A stretch of DNA of 64,000 nucleotides. Source: Bubalus kerabau. Taxonomy: Eukaryota; Chordata; Mammalia; Artiodactyla; Bovidae. Each line of letters opens with the position of its first letter. Position 1 is the first letter of the stretch. Both the position numbers and the translations under genes were made by a program. Positions 21,349-32,911 of this stretch are shown piece after piece. The notes under the pieces are model-generated. The model saw only the letters and a list, made by a program, of their open reading frames with translations. It was not told the origin of the DNA and searched no databases. The DNA lies in NCBI RefSeq assembly GCF_029407905.1, contig NC_073624.1, forward strand, positions 120,404,001-120,468,000. The letters are read 5' to 3'.

Positions 21349-22338
21349 ACTATATTAAATGCTTTAATTTTCTTGAGTCAATTTCTGGACTTCCTCCTCT
21401 AAATTATTAATTTGTGCCCCTGCCCCTGAACCTTTTCTGTTATTCTAGATACAGCAATGTAATATATTTAAATAGTGAGTAGGACTATTCCCATCCGGAA
21501 TGGCCTTTTTCAAAGTCTCTAGTCTGCAGATGAATCTTAGAACCATTTTCAAGGTCTAATGATAATAAATAACAAAACCACTGAAATTTTATTTTAGTTT
21601 GTCTTAAATTTAGAGATAAGCTTGTTTCACAGTATTAAGATATCCCAAGGAATTTGATATATTTTTCCATTTATTTGTTTTCTTCCACCTTCTTCAGTAA
21701 TTCTTGGGTTTGTTTCTTCTCATAGTTCTAAACATTTCTTGGAATTACTCTCAAGCATTTTTTATTTCTGTAGCTGGTGCTATCTATTACATGTCATTGT
21801 CTTCTCCCCAAACAAATATACACATGTATTTTTTAATAGGCATATTGTAAAAGTATTGTCTGTTCATGATTACCTTACTAAAGTTTCTAATAACCCGAAG
21901 ACTTTTTCAGTTCATTCTCACAAAAAAACTGGATTGATATTTCCAATTAGATAATCATATCTCCTCCAAGTAATTCTAGTTATAATATTATATATTATAA
22001 GGAGGAGCAATGTTCATTGCTCTTCTTTTCATTTTCTTGTCTTGGTACATTAGTTAAAGATTTTAGGCAAAAATTAATAATATTTATATGTTTTTAAAAT
22101 AAAAGACAGAAATTGTTAGATTTTTTTTATGACTCTCTTAAAGACAATCCTACCTACCCATAATTGGCTTTCACAATAAGAAAAGGCAACTAAAAAGACC
22201 CTCATAAAAATTTACAGTAATATCCTTGGTAGAAGAAGAACAGATCAAAAAGAGGAACCAATTAGAGCCAAGCAGATATAGAAAATGCCATAGGCATAAA
22301 TAACTATATACAAGGTTCTATGTTAAATGCAGTTATTT
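21349..22338. other. Unique sequence
   Basis: AT-rich sequence without a recognised repeat or gene. Confidence 0.45.
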
Positions 22339-22350
22339 AACATAGTAGTT

Positions 22351-22620
22351 TGGAGAAGGCAATGGCACCCCACTCCAGTACTCTTGCCTGCAAAATCCCA
22401 TGGACCAAGGAGCCTGGTGGGCTGCAGTCCGTGGGGTCACTAAGAGTTGGATACAACTAAGCGACTTCACTTTCACTTTTCACTTTCATGCATTGGAGAA
22501 GGAAATGGCAACCCACTCCAGTGTTCTTGCCTGGAGAATCCCAGGGATGGGGGAGCCTGGTGGGCTGCCGTCTATGGGGTCGCACAGAGTCGGACATGAC
22601 TGAAGTGACTTAGCAGCAGC
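22351..22620 (+). mobile_element. BOV-A2 SINE with perfect target duplication
   Basis: Full dimer from TGGAGAAGGCAATGGCACC to GACTTAGCAGCAGC. AACATAGTAGTT is present at 22339-22350 and again at 22621-22632. The AGC tail is short (about three units). Confidence 0.95.
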
Positions 22621-22879
22621 AACATAGTAGTTATTTAAGTTCAAGCAAAATCCTGTGAGAAGAAAGGAAAAATAATTTTTGACTAATGGAAATGGGGTGA
22701 TGTTTGAATGAGAGTCTGAAGTATGGCTAAGACTTCAACCCATGAAGATAATACAGAAGGTCAACAAAGGTGGAAAGAAACACGGCATATTTGGAGAACA
22801 GTGAGAAGCCTGGTTTGGACAGAGTAGAAAATGATAGAAAAAACTAGAATAGCCTGAGTGCAGGAATGCCAGGCTAATA

Positions 22880-22985
22880 ACAAGCACAAGAGTAATTAAC
22901 ATGAAGCGGACTCTTGTCACGTGCCAGGCGCTGTCTCAAGTGCTTCCCTTGTATAAATTCTAAAACACAACAATGAAGTTATACG
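22880..22985 (+). mobile_element. MIR SINE fragment
   Basis: GTGCCAGGCGCTGTCTCAAG followed by TGCTTCCCTTGTATAAATTC and an AACAATGAAGTTA block follows the MIR core order. Confidence 0.5.
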
Positions 22986-24149
22986 TTTCAGGCCGTGGAT
23001 GTCTATGCTAGCTTTTCGGCAGGAAAATGAGCAAAGTGAATTTTAAAAAGAATGACTTGATAACAACTTTCAGGATTGAAATAGGGAGAATCTGGAGGCT
23101 GTAGAGACATTTAAGAGGCTTGCTAAAAGATGCAATCCACGGCACGTTAGGCTTCCACTCTGTAAGCTTTAGCTTCATTTTGCACTCTCCCCACCACACA
23201 TCCTTTTTCCAAACCACCCTAAAGAGCAAACACGTGGTGCCCTTTCAAACGCCCATGGCTTTTAACACCTCATTTATTGTCTATGCCTGGAAGGCCCACC
23301 CCACAGTTATCTTTTTCTTTGTAAATCTTAACCTATTCCAAACTTGGTTAGTTATTTCTTTATCTCTGCAAATGGTACTTTTCCCATCCCCTAGTAAGGG
23401 TGGTTATATTTTAATTAAATGTTTAAAATCATCCTTGTTCACAAGGTATCTGTGGAAAGAGCCTGCAAACTACGTATTGTTATATCCCCAGCATCAAGCA
23501 CATCTCAGCAGGTCCCCAGTGAATGAAGGCACAAAATCAATACCAAAATGGACAAAAGAACAATGAACTATCAGCAGAGACCCTGAGACTGAATCCCATG
23601 AATTTGTATCGCACAAAAGAAAGTGATCTTGTGATGCCCTTTAGTAATACTCAGTGTCCCAACAGGATTAACAGTACCTTTTATTTTTGTCTACACCTCC
23701 CACTAGCAATAGGCCTATCATATGAGCCTCCTTGCTGACCATGTGACCCAAGGTAGGTGAATTACAGTACCTCGCTCTTAGTCACAGTGACGGATTCAAG
23801 TGTGGGCAAGGCACATAATCCAGGCAGAGCCAACTGGGATCCTTCCCTGAAAATAAGAAATCAGTTTAGGAGTTTTATCACATTAAGACAGTCTTTACCA
23901 AAATGTGAACCCCCCCCACTAATGTTTTTTAAACAATTGCCATCTAATATTATTATCACATTTTAACAAGAAAAAATTAGGAAGGAGTAACCTCAGAACA
24001 AAATGCCATTATCAACATTTAATTCATTTGAATTTATGATGAATTCACTTCATTGTGATTGATTCTCTTACTTCTCTGCTGATAAAATTTGGGCTAGACT
24101 TTAACCAGCTCATGAAACTAGAGCATTAGAGAGTGTAGTGAGTGGATTT
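22986..24149. other. Mostly unique, possible L2 tail
   Basis: A 148-codon plus frame at 23120-23566 has no motif. The end of that region (ATCCCCAGCATCAAGCACAT near 23485) resembles the 3' end of L2 LINEs at low confidence. Nothing else recognised. Confidence 0.35.
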
Positions 24150-24358
24150 GTTGTGGTTTAGTTGCTAAGTATTTCTGACTGTTTTTTGGCCCGATGGACT
24201 GTAGCCTGCCAGGCTCCTCTATCCACAGGTTTTCCCAGGCAAAAACACTGGAGTGGGTTGCCATTTCCTTCTCCAGGGATCTTCCAAGACAGGTTGGATC
24301 CCTGCATCTCCTGCATTCGCAGGCAGATTCTTTACCGCTCAGTCACCAAAGAAGCCCA
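24150..24358 (-). mobile_element. Bov-tA SINE
   Basis: Minus orientation, head at the right (reverse complement of GGTGACTGAGCGGTAAAG), body ending left near TTTAGTTGCTAAG. Confidence 0.88.
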
Positions 24359-24371
24359 GTGAGTGGAATAA

Positions 24372-24810
24372 TGGTTCTCAAAGATATGTGTTCAAGTCCT
24401 GGCCCATAGTACCTGTGACTGTGCCTCACTTGGAAAAAGAGTCTTTGCAGACATATTAAGGGGCTCAAAATGAGGTCAACCAAGATCCCAAATCCAACAA
24501 TGGGAGTCTTAAAAGAAAAAGAGAGAAGGAGATTTGAGACACAGAGACACAGACAGGAAGGTCGTAGGAAGACAGAGCCAGAGAAGGGAATTAATACACC
24601 ACCATAAGAAACAAAAGATTGCCAGCAGTCACCAGAAGCTGGGGCCAGGCATGGAATGGTGCTCCCTTAGAGCCTCTGGAAGGAACAAATCCTGCCTACA
24701 CATTGATTTCTGACTTCTGGCTTCCAGAGCTGCTAGAGGATAAATCCCTGTTATCTTGAGCAATCCAGCTAGCAGCTGGATTCATTACAGCAGCTTTAGG
24801 AAACTACCCC
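24372..24810 (+). mobile_element. MLT1-type MaLR LTR
   Basis: GTGTTCAAGTCCTGGCCC, GAGTCTTTGCAGACATATTA, GAGACACAGAGACACAGAC, TTGCCAGCAGTCACCAGAAG and CTTCTGGCTTCCAGAGCTGC follow the order of MLT1-type LTRs over about 430 bp, plus orientation. No internal retroviral sequence is attached. Confidence 0.7.
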
Positions 24811-24836
24811 AGGGAATTATTCAAACTGGAGAGTGA

Positions 24837-24853
24837 CAAAAAAAAAAAAAAAA
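24837..24853. repeat. A-rich run
   Basis: An adenine run of about 16 bases, perhaps a remnant tail. Confidence 0.6.
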
Positions 24854-25149
24854 CAGCACTATGAAAATGTAAGAGGGGAGGAAAAGTCTGTAGCTTGGAA
24901 AAGGCCATAGTATGCAATATTTCATTCTAGAAGAAGAGTATTGAAGTGATAGCACTTCTAAGTTCTTTAGTTGAGAACTCATAATTATATACAGCTATAA
25001 AACCTGTGTGTTAATAAGACTTGTTTGACCAAATTTATACCTGATCCAGAAACCAAACTGGTAAAATTTTTCATTATTTGCTTGGGATATCTCACTGACA
25101 TAAAATCATGATTATATAGAAAGTAACTTCACATTTTTTCCTATACCTT

Positions 25150-25302
25150 GAGAGAGGATGAGATGGTTGGATGGCATCACCAACCCAATGAACGTGAATT
25201 TGAGCAAACTTCAGGAGATAGTGAAGGACAGGGAAGCCTGGCGTGTTGTAGTCCATGGGGTTGCAAAGAGTCAGACATGACTTAGTGACTGAACAACAAC
25301 AT
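25150..25302 (+). mobile_element. BovB 3' terminal fragment
   Basis: From GAGGATGAGATGGTTGGATG to GACTTAGTGACTGAACAACAAC. Diverged. It faces the next BovB tail to tail. Confidence 0.88.
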
Positions 25303-25337
25303 ATTGCCTATAACTCATACCCGTATCTTTATCTGAA

Positions 25338-26662
25338 GCAGTTCAGCCAAGTCACTCAGTTGTGTCTGACTCTTTGCAACCCCATGGACTGCAGCACACC
25401 AGGCCTCCTTGTCCATCACCAACTCCTGGAGCTTGCTCAAACTCATGTCCATTGAGTGGGCGATGCCATCCAACCATTTCATCCTCTGTCGTCCCCTTCT
25501 CCTCCTGCCTTCAATCTTTCCCGGTATCAAGGTCTTTTCCATTGAGTCAGTTCTTCTCATCTGGTGGCCAAAGTATTGGAGTTTCAGCTTCAGCATCAGT
25601 CCTTCCAATGAATATTCAGGCCGGATTTTCTTTAGGATTAACTGGTTGGATCTCCTTGCAGTCCAAGGGACTCTCAGTCTTCACCAACACCACAATTCAA
25701 AAGCATCAATTCTTTGGCACTCAACTTTCTTTATAGTCCAACTCTCACATCCATACATGACTACTGGAAAAACCATAGCTTTGACTAGACAGACCTTTGT
25801 TGGCAAAGTAATATCTCTTCTTTTTAATATGCTGTCTAGGTTGGTCATAGCTTTTCTTCCAAGGAGCAAGTGTCTTTTAATTTCATGACTGCAGCCACCA
25901 TCTGCAGTGATTTTGGAGCCCAAGAAAATAAAGTCTGCCACTGTTTCCATTGTTTCCCCATTTACTTGCCATGAAGTAATGGGACCAGATGCCATGATCT
26001 TAGTTTTCTGAATGTTAACTTTTAAGCCAGCTTTATCACTTTCCTCTTTCACTTTCATCAAGAGGCTCTTTAGTTCCTCTTCACTTTCTGCCATAAGGGT
26101 GGTGTCATCTGCATATCTGAGGTTATTGATATTGACATGAGAATTGATATAATTCTCATAGCAATCTTGATTCCAGCTTGTGCTTCCTCCAGCCCAACGT
26201 TTCTCATTTTGTACTCTGCATATAAGTTAAATAAGCAGGGTGACAATATACAGCCTTGACATACTCCTTTCCCAATTTGGAGCCAGTCTATTGTTCCATG
26301 TCCAGTTCTAACTGTTGCTTCCTGACCCACATACAGATTTCTCAGGAGGCAGGTCAGGTGGTCTGGTATTCCCATCTCTTTTAAAATTTTCCACAGTTTG
26401 CTGTAATCCACACAGTCAAAGGCTTTGGCATAGTCAATAAAGCAGAAATAGATGTTATTCCAGAACTCTCGCTTTTTTGATGATCCGGCAGATGTTGGCA
26501 ATTTGATCTCTGGTTTCTCTGCCTTTTCTAAATCCAGCTTGAACATCTGGAAGTTCATGGTTCACGTACTATTGAAGCCTGGCTTGGAGAATTTTGAGCA
26601 TTGCTTTACTAGCATGTGAAATTAATGCAATTGTGCGGTAGTTTGAACATTCTTTGGCATTT
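25338..26662 (-). mobile_element. BovB LINE, 1.3 kb
   Basis: Minus strand, from TGTGAAATTAATGCAATTGTG (palm entry) to the 3' end at GCAGTTCAGCCAAGTCACTC. It extends further 5' than most copies. A small expansion near 26130-26160 disrupts the region before YADD. Confidence 0.94.
25360..26560 (-). pseudogene. BovB reverse transcriptase remnant
   Basis: Three frames remain: 26558-26070 (FIDYAKAFDCVDYSKLW, GKGVCQGCILSPCLFN), 26094-25681 (KVKEESDKAGLKVNIQKTKI to RIDAFELWCW, where the position of the common stop is still sense) and 25608-25315 (C-terminus). The YADD block is split by the local insertion and frame change near 26140. Confidence 0.9.
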
Positions 26663-28651
26663 ATTTGAATAGATACATAATAGCCCCATTGATACTGTGG
26701 TATTGATATCACTATCAATAATATCAATATTGGTCCATGAATGAAAGTAAAATTTAGAGCTACTGATGTAGTAGGCTATTTTTTTTGCCATTGCTAAATC
26801 ATAAACTGAGCCATGATTAATGAATCATGGTTCATTATCATATACACATTCTCTAAAGTAAATTTAAAGCTTACTTTAGAGTTTATTTTAGTAATATGCA
26901 GACAAATGAGTAATGAATATATTTGACTCTGGATTTCTGCATGATTATTCCAATATTTGGTTCTAACATTTTCCCATCAAACATAGTAAAAGAAGTTGAG
27001 TTGCTGTTCTGCAGTTTGACATTTAGGCTTAAGTTTTTAAAATTTTTATGATTCTCATGTATCTGATTCATTATAGTCTGCAATGAAAGCATCTCTGTTT
27101 CACTTAGCATTCTGTTGAATCTGCAGAGATCTTGCTGCTTTAAATGTATAGGCACTGTTCTTCCAGCATAAAAATCAGCCAGTAAGTTGGGATGATGGAG
27201 CAGCAATTTCTGGCTTTTACAGAGATCAACAAGGCTTCCTTCCACCTACAGAGACCATCTAACTGACATGCTGCACATTAGTGACCAAATAAGAGAGTGA
27301 TGGATGTAAGGAATTCTCATGGCCTGTCAGACATCCAGTGTATTTGTCCAAATACAGTAAATGATTTTTGGCTTTTTAAGAATCCTTTGAAGAATGCTAC
27401 CATTCATTTACTAAAGGCACTCAGGAAAGTCCTTAGCCAAGTTGTGGGTGGATAGTTATTTAGGAAACCAAAGGCTAGAGAGCTATTTAGCATTAATGAG
27501 GGTTATAGAGTAATTTGGTTCATTATGGCTACAAGCTAAAATTGAATGGAACAATTGAAGTTCATTACCAGGTCTGATTTTCTGAGTGGGAAATTGTAGA
27601 GGCACTAGGTTTATGACTACCTTCCCTACACCTTTATTTGAGTGCTTTTTTTTTTTCAATGTTGTTTGTGTTTTTTTAATCAGTAAACATTATCTTCTTC
27701 TTATTTTCTTTTCTTAAGGTAGCAGTGAATATTAACAGGCATGCCAAAAGAAATCATTTATGGTATATGTAATGAAATCAGAAAACTGTAACTGCTCACC
27801 TGAATAATTCTCTTAATGAAATCATATTTTTAAAAAATGCTAACATTCCTTTAAAATCTTTTCAATGAAAAAAATGCAAAAAAAATCAAGTTAGATTGCT
27901 GTTTATTTTACATAGCCAACACCATTAAAATAAAATGCCAGAATTCAATTTATGCTAAGTTTTTCAGTTAAATTGTTTATAATAGGAAATTCTCGCACCT
28001 TTCTGAAGTGAAATAAATGCAAATTTAATTCATTAGATGACTAGACTGGTATAAAACCTTAGAGGAAATGCAAATGGTAATTGAAAATATAGAAACAATA
28101 TTTGTTTCATGACACAACAAATCAATCAATATAAATTGTCAAGCTTACAAAAATATCACTAAAATGGATCCTGCATTGTCCATTAAAAAGCAGGCTTTTT
28201 ATATGCAAGGCACATATTTCATAAAGGAATGAGAGAAGTAGGAATTGTGGGTTCAAGATGCTCTGAATGCCAGGAATCTTACAGCAGTATCATGTCCCCG
28301 CCTCCCAGGAGAGACCCCCTAATGAAGACAGAAGATGCGGCCTTTCTCCTGGCTTTTCTACCTGACAATTCTATGACTTTAAACTATGTGACCTTTCTCA
28401 GCATCATTCCCCTTATCTACATTAAATGGGATTTAAACAAAAGACATACAAAGTGCCAATCATGCTCCTACCACAAGGATTTTGCAAGAATCAAATGAAA
28501 TCCTGGGTTGAAAATGCTTGCTAAGTTATAAAGCACTACAGAACTGGCATGTCTTAGCTACACAGGAGTCCCAGCTGCCAGACTAGAGTCTCGTAAAATC
28601 AAGTATAAAATCTAACCAAGCAGTCTTTCTTTGACTGTCCTTATTCACTGG
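26663..28651. other. Unique stretch with one unexplained open frame
   Basis: AT-rich DNA without recognised repeats; the longest repeat-free interval in this half of the window. It contains the minus-strand frame at 26883-27245, listed separately. Confidence 0.45.
26883..27245 (-). other. Unrecognised 120-codon open frame, possible exon
   Basis: The frame opens with GTG directly after an in-frame TAG that is also an AG acceptor-like dinucleotide (CTCTGTAG then GTGGAAG), and closes at a TAA overlapping AATAAA. Composition is protein-like, with Leu/Asn/Ser/Gln-rich, mostly hydrophilic text (for example KQQDLCRFNRMLSETEML). I do not recognise a family, see no transmembrane segment, and there is no ATG at the start. 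It could be a chance frame, part of an exon, or an old pseudogene. Confidence 0.2.
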
Positions 28652-28862
28652 ATCATGTCCCTGGTGGCTCAGATGGTAAAGACTCCACCTGCAATATGGG
28701 AGACCTGGGTTCAGTCCCTGAGTTGGGAAGATCCCCTGGAGGAGAGCATGGCAGCCCACTCCAGTATTCTTGCCTGGTGAATCCCTATGGACAGAGGAGC
28801 CTGGCGGGCTACATACTCCATGGGGTTGCAAAGAGTTGGGCACGACTGAGCAACTAAACACA
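28652..28862 (+). mobile_element. Bov-tA SINE
   Basis: Head TCCCTGGTGGCTCAGATGG with B-box region GGTTCAGTCCC, followed by the Bov-A unit to GACTGAGCAACTAAAC. ORFs on the opposite strand are shadows. Confidence 0.93.
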
Positions 28863-28889
28863 GCACATTCCCTGGATCTCTGGGAAGTA

Positions 28890-29085
28890 TGAAGCCTACA
28901 GATACTTGTTGAGTGCCTACTCTCTAGTCCTTATATAGCCTAATTATATCATGTCCCCCGAAAATGGAGAGAAACAAGTTTTCCTATTCACATTTTACAA
29001 ATGAGGAAAGAGATCCATGTTGACTAAGTTGCCTAATTTCATTTAGTAATGACAGCAGAGATGAAACACAAACCTAGCTTTGGCT
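28890..29085 (+). mobile_element. MIR SINE
   Basis: TTGTTGAGTGCCTACTCTCT, CACATTTTACAAATGAGGAA, TGACTAAGTTGCC and GATGAAACACAAACC follow the MIR order; ancient mammalian SINE. Confidence 0.7.
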
Positions 29086-29599
29086 TGTAGCAATGTCCAC
29101 ACATTTTCCCATCTAAATCAGTAGCCCATCCAAATTTCTCCTTCTGGCTAAAGTGCAACTGGAGTGGAAGACTCAGAAGTGAAACACAAGCACAACCACA
29201 GTTCTCTTCTGTATTCAACGGTTGCTGCTTAGTCTCCAGATTGTCGGTCCCCGATCACATCTGAGGCCCCCAGGGAATTCAGGTGTCACTGCCACCATCC
29301 AAGTGAATTCCAGGCACTGCTGGTCCACGAGCACATTTCCATCTGTCCTTTTAATTCTTGCTGAAGACACAAAACAAAGCTACCTCATGAGCCCAATCAT
29401 CTAAATTTTCATGGGTCCTGAGAATCTAGGTGCAGGATCTCAGACTACACTATTGTTGTAACATCTTGGTAAGAGCCACTGAATGGGCAAAAAAATTGTT
29501 GAATATCACGGCAGAAAGACTTAGTGACTGACCAACAATGGGAGAAAATGTGCAATGAATTTAGGAACCAGAGTTGGCTCTAACCTTTTTTTCTTTTGT
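29086..29599. other. Unique sequence
   Basis: Nothing recognised beyond a short word AGACTTAGTGACTGACCAAC near 29520 that resembles a BovB 3' end. Confidence 0.4.
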
Positions 29600-30582
29600 T
29601 GTTTAGTCACTAAGTCATGTCCAACTCTTTGCCACCCCATCGACTGCACCACACCAGGCTTCCCTGTCCTTCACTATTGCCCAGAATTTGCTCATACTCA
29701 CATCCAGTAAGTCAGTGATGCCATCCAACCATCTCATCCTCTACCACCCACTTCTCCTCCTGCCTTCAATCTTTCCCAGCATCAGGGACTTTTCCAATGA
29801 GTCAGCTCTTTGCACCAGGTAGCCAAAGTATTGGAGTTTCAGCTTCAGCTTCAGCATCAGTCCTTCCAATGAAAATTCAGGGTTGATTTCCTTTAGGATT
29901 GACTGGTTTGATCTCCTTGCAGTCCAGGAGACTCTCAAGTCTTCTCTAGCAGTATAATTCGAAAGCATCAATTCTTCAGCACTGAGCTTTCTTTACAGTT
30001 CATCTCTCACATCCATACATGACCACTGGAAAAACCGTAGCTTTGACTTAGATCTGAGTTGGGAAAGTGATGCCTCTGCTTTTTAAAATGCTGTCTAGGT
30101 TTGTCATAGCTTTTCTTCCAAGAAGCAAGCATCTTTAAATTTTACGGCTGTAGTCACCATCCACAGTGATTTTGGAGCCCCCCAAAAGAAAATCTGTCAC
30201 TGTTTCCACTTTTCCCCCATCTATTTACCGTGAAGTGATGGGACCAGGTGCCATGATCTTAGTTTTCTGAATGTTGAGTTTCAAGCCAACTCTTTGATTC
30301 CCCTCTTTGCCCTTCATCAAAAGGCTCTTTAGTTCCTCTTCACTTTTTGCCATTAGAGTGGTATTAGCTGCATATCTGAGGTTGTTGATATTTCTCACAG
30401 CAATCTTGATTCCAGCTTGTGATTCATCTGACCTGGCATTTTCCATAATGTACTCTGCATTTAAGTTATATAAGCAGAGTGACAATATTGAGTCTGTACT
30501 CTTTTTCCCAGTTTTAGTTCCTTGTCTGGTTCTAACTGTTGCTTCTTGACCTGCATACAGGTTTCTCTCGAAACAGGTAAGG
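29600..30582 (-). mobile_element. BovB LINE, about 1 kb, diverged
   Basis: Minus strand, from the NLYAGQE region (GACCTGCATACAGGTTTCTC) to the 3' end GTTGTTTAGTCACTAAGTC. The frame at 30485-30225 still reads LNAEYIMENARSDESQAGIK and the YADD equivalent is mutated (YAANTTLMAK), so the catalytic Asp pair is lost. It carries the CGA-to-TGA stop at 29976. Confidence 0.92.
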
Positions 30583-31599
30583 AGGTCCGAGATATCTACA
30601 AAGCTTTCAGAGATTCAGGACTATTGTCACCAAGAATGAACAGCACAGGAAAATATGTATGAAGAAAGAAAAAAATAATTTGTTTCTTTGGCCAGATGTG
30701 GGATGAGGATAAATTATCTGAGAGGAGAAAAAGTGCACAATTTCAATCACAAGAAATTTTTTCTTACAGGGTCTATTTCTTATCTTCAAGAAAATTCCAG
30801 TACCTTCAGCATTAGGTACACATGATGTATCATTGATTTGTTTGGTTTTATTGCTTTACATTGTACAAATGAGATAATTTTTTAAATGTTTTGTGAGAAC
30901 TCAGTTCAGTGTAAAACACTGAACCTTTTATTACAACATCACCAAAACCATATCACTACCTTTGCTAGTTCTTCAACTATTAAGTGAGGCAGCGCTTTAA
31001 AACATCTAAAGCATCTAGAAAACCAAATTCGTAACTTCAGAAAAAGCAATAATTATTTTGTAAATTAAAATCCTTTTCCCCACTCCAGCCAACAACTTAA
31101 TCTTCAGACATAAATGTGGTGTGTGATGTGAGTACCCAAAGGAAGAATCATGCATCATTTTGCCTTAATGCCAGCAAAATATCTCCAGTTGACAGTTATT
31201 AATTTCTAGCCAAATTATCCTGGAATAGGGTCAAAGAGAACTAATGGCTTTATTTTTAAATCACAGGAAGTATTGTGTTTCAGTATTCAGAATGCAGTGC
31301 TCCGTAAAAAGAGCTGCAGCAGAGACCAGGAGACCAACCCTCTCTAAAAAATATTAGATTATTAAGTGAATTAACCCTTCATCATTTCTCATGCACTTTC
31401 CTATAGACTGTATTAAATTTATCAAAGCTGTTCACTTATTCTTCATCTGCACTGAGTGCAATGTCTAAAGTTTTATTTAAAAATACAAATGTGTAGTTAT
31501 AGATATGAATGATCATGGATTTTAAAAGTTTTTATTATTTTCATTCACTTTTTTCATCAATTTGTCTTTGATTTTGGAATTTTAGCATAGTAAATGCAT

Positions 31600-31634
<35 letters not shown>

Positions 31635-32095
31635 AGTAAAGAAGACTTAAACGATATTAGTTATATAAAGTTTTTTTTTTCCTGCCTCAGTTCCCAGTTA
31701 GGTGGTCCATATAATATGGGTTATATCATGACAAAATTGTTTTATTCAACTTATATGTAATGCCTTCAACTGGCTGACAGGAATTTAAACAAACTGAGAT
31801 TTAGAGTGACAGCCTCTGGACTTCTGAGTTCAGCGCTCCTGGTGTGAAATTTCTACTGCACGAGGTTCCTGGGGAGGGCGTGGCTAAGGCCCGGGTAGTC
31901 AAGGTCTTCCACACCTGAGACAGACTTTCTGGATGGCATCAGGGCAACCTAGTCCTCTTGTCAGTGGCCTGAGTGAGGAAATAGAGCTGGGGCTGGTGGG
32001 GAAGGAGGGGTGAGAAATGCTGGCAGCCTGCCCCTCCAGAGACAAAACCGTACCCCCAGACTGGGAGCTGGGGAGAAAAGGAGCACCCATCTCCT
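30583..32095. other. Unique sequence
   Basis: AT-rich; contains the CA microsatellite noted separately. From about 31850 it becomes GC-richer, with a 140-codon minus frame (31899-32321) that overlaps a BovB remnant and looks spurious. Confidence 0.4.
31600..31637. repeat. (CA)n / (TA)n microsatellite
   Basis: About 14 CA units followed by ATATATATA. Confidence 0.85.
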
Positions 32096-32183
32096 CCAGG
32101 AGGTAGTGGAGGAAAGGGAAGCTGGCTGTGCTGCAGTGCACGGGGTCACAGAGCCAGACACGGCTTAGGGACTGAGCAACAGT
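32096..32183 (+). mobile_element. BovB 3' end remnant
   Basis: CTCCAGGAGGTAGTGGAGGA, then TGCTGCAGTGCACGGGGTCA, GAGCCAGACACGGCTTAGG and GACTGAGCAACAG correspond to the last 90 bases of BovB. Confidence 0.7.
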
Positions 32184-32911
32184 CTCCTCGGCCAAACCTG
32201 CCCAGATTAAGGCACTCGGGGTAGAATTTCGTAACACAGGTGTGGTGATGGAGCAGGTCATGTTTGAAATACCAGACTGTAGCTGTTCATACCAAGATTT
32301 AGAAGATTTTCTTAAATTCATGCTTCTCCATTTGCTGTATACCCTTGGGATAATTTACACACAATCTTTTAATGACGGTTTCTTATCATTTTCACCAGTT
32401 TTAATTGTTGTTTAGTGTCCATTGATTTCTTTACCTTGACATTCCTATTATGATGGGTTTTTTAAGTGTTACTGAAATTTCCATCAGTGGGAACTTTTAG
32501 GGCAAAAAGCATTATAAGCTCAGGAACATCCCCTTAGAAGACTTCCAAATTCTTGGTTTATAAGAAAGGATTTGAAGAGAGAGAAAAAGAGCCTAGAGGC
32601 AAAGGCCTAAGGATGCTAATGCCTTCAGGCAGGCACCAAAGGAACCTGAAGTCTTGAAGAAGAATAAGAAGAGTTTAGATTGTGGTGATAACATTATCAG
32701 AACAGTAATGACTGAAGCTGCCCAGGGGTACGGCCACTTCAGACCTACTTCTGAGGTGGACTTTCAAGGTTCACTAGGTAGTAAATAGCAGCCAACGAGA
32801 GACTGGAAACCAAAGTAAAATAAAATCTCAGTTTTATTTATAAAATAAGAACAACTCAGCTTCGTGATATATAACCCATAGGCCTTGGTGCCTATCCTCT
32901 GCTTAGCCCCT
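32184..32911. other. Unique sequence
   Basis: No repeat or gene recognised. Confidence 0.4.

Noticed and set aside
23120..23566. 148-codon plus-strand frame
   Set aside because: No motif or signal, and its last part resembles an L2 3' end; likely chance.
31899..32321. 140-codon minus frame in a GC-rich stretch
   Set aside because: It crosses a BovB 3' remnant in antisense and has no other support.
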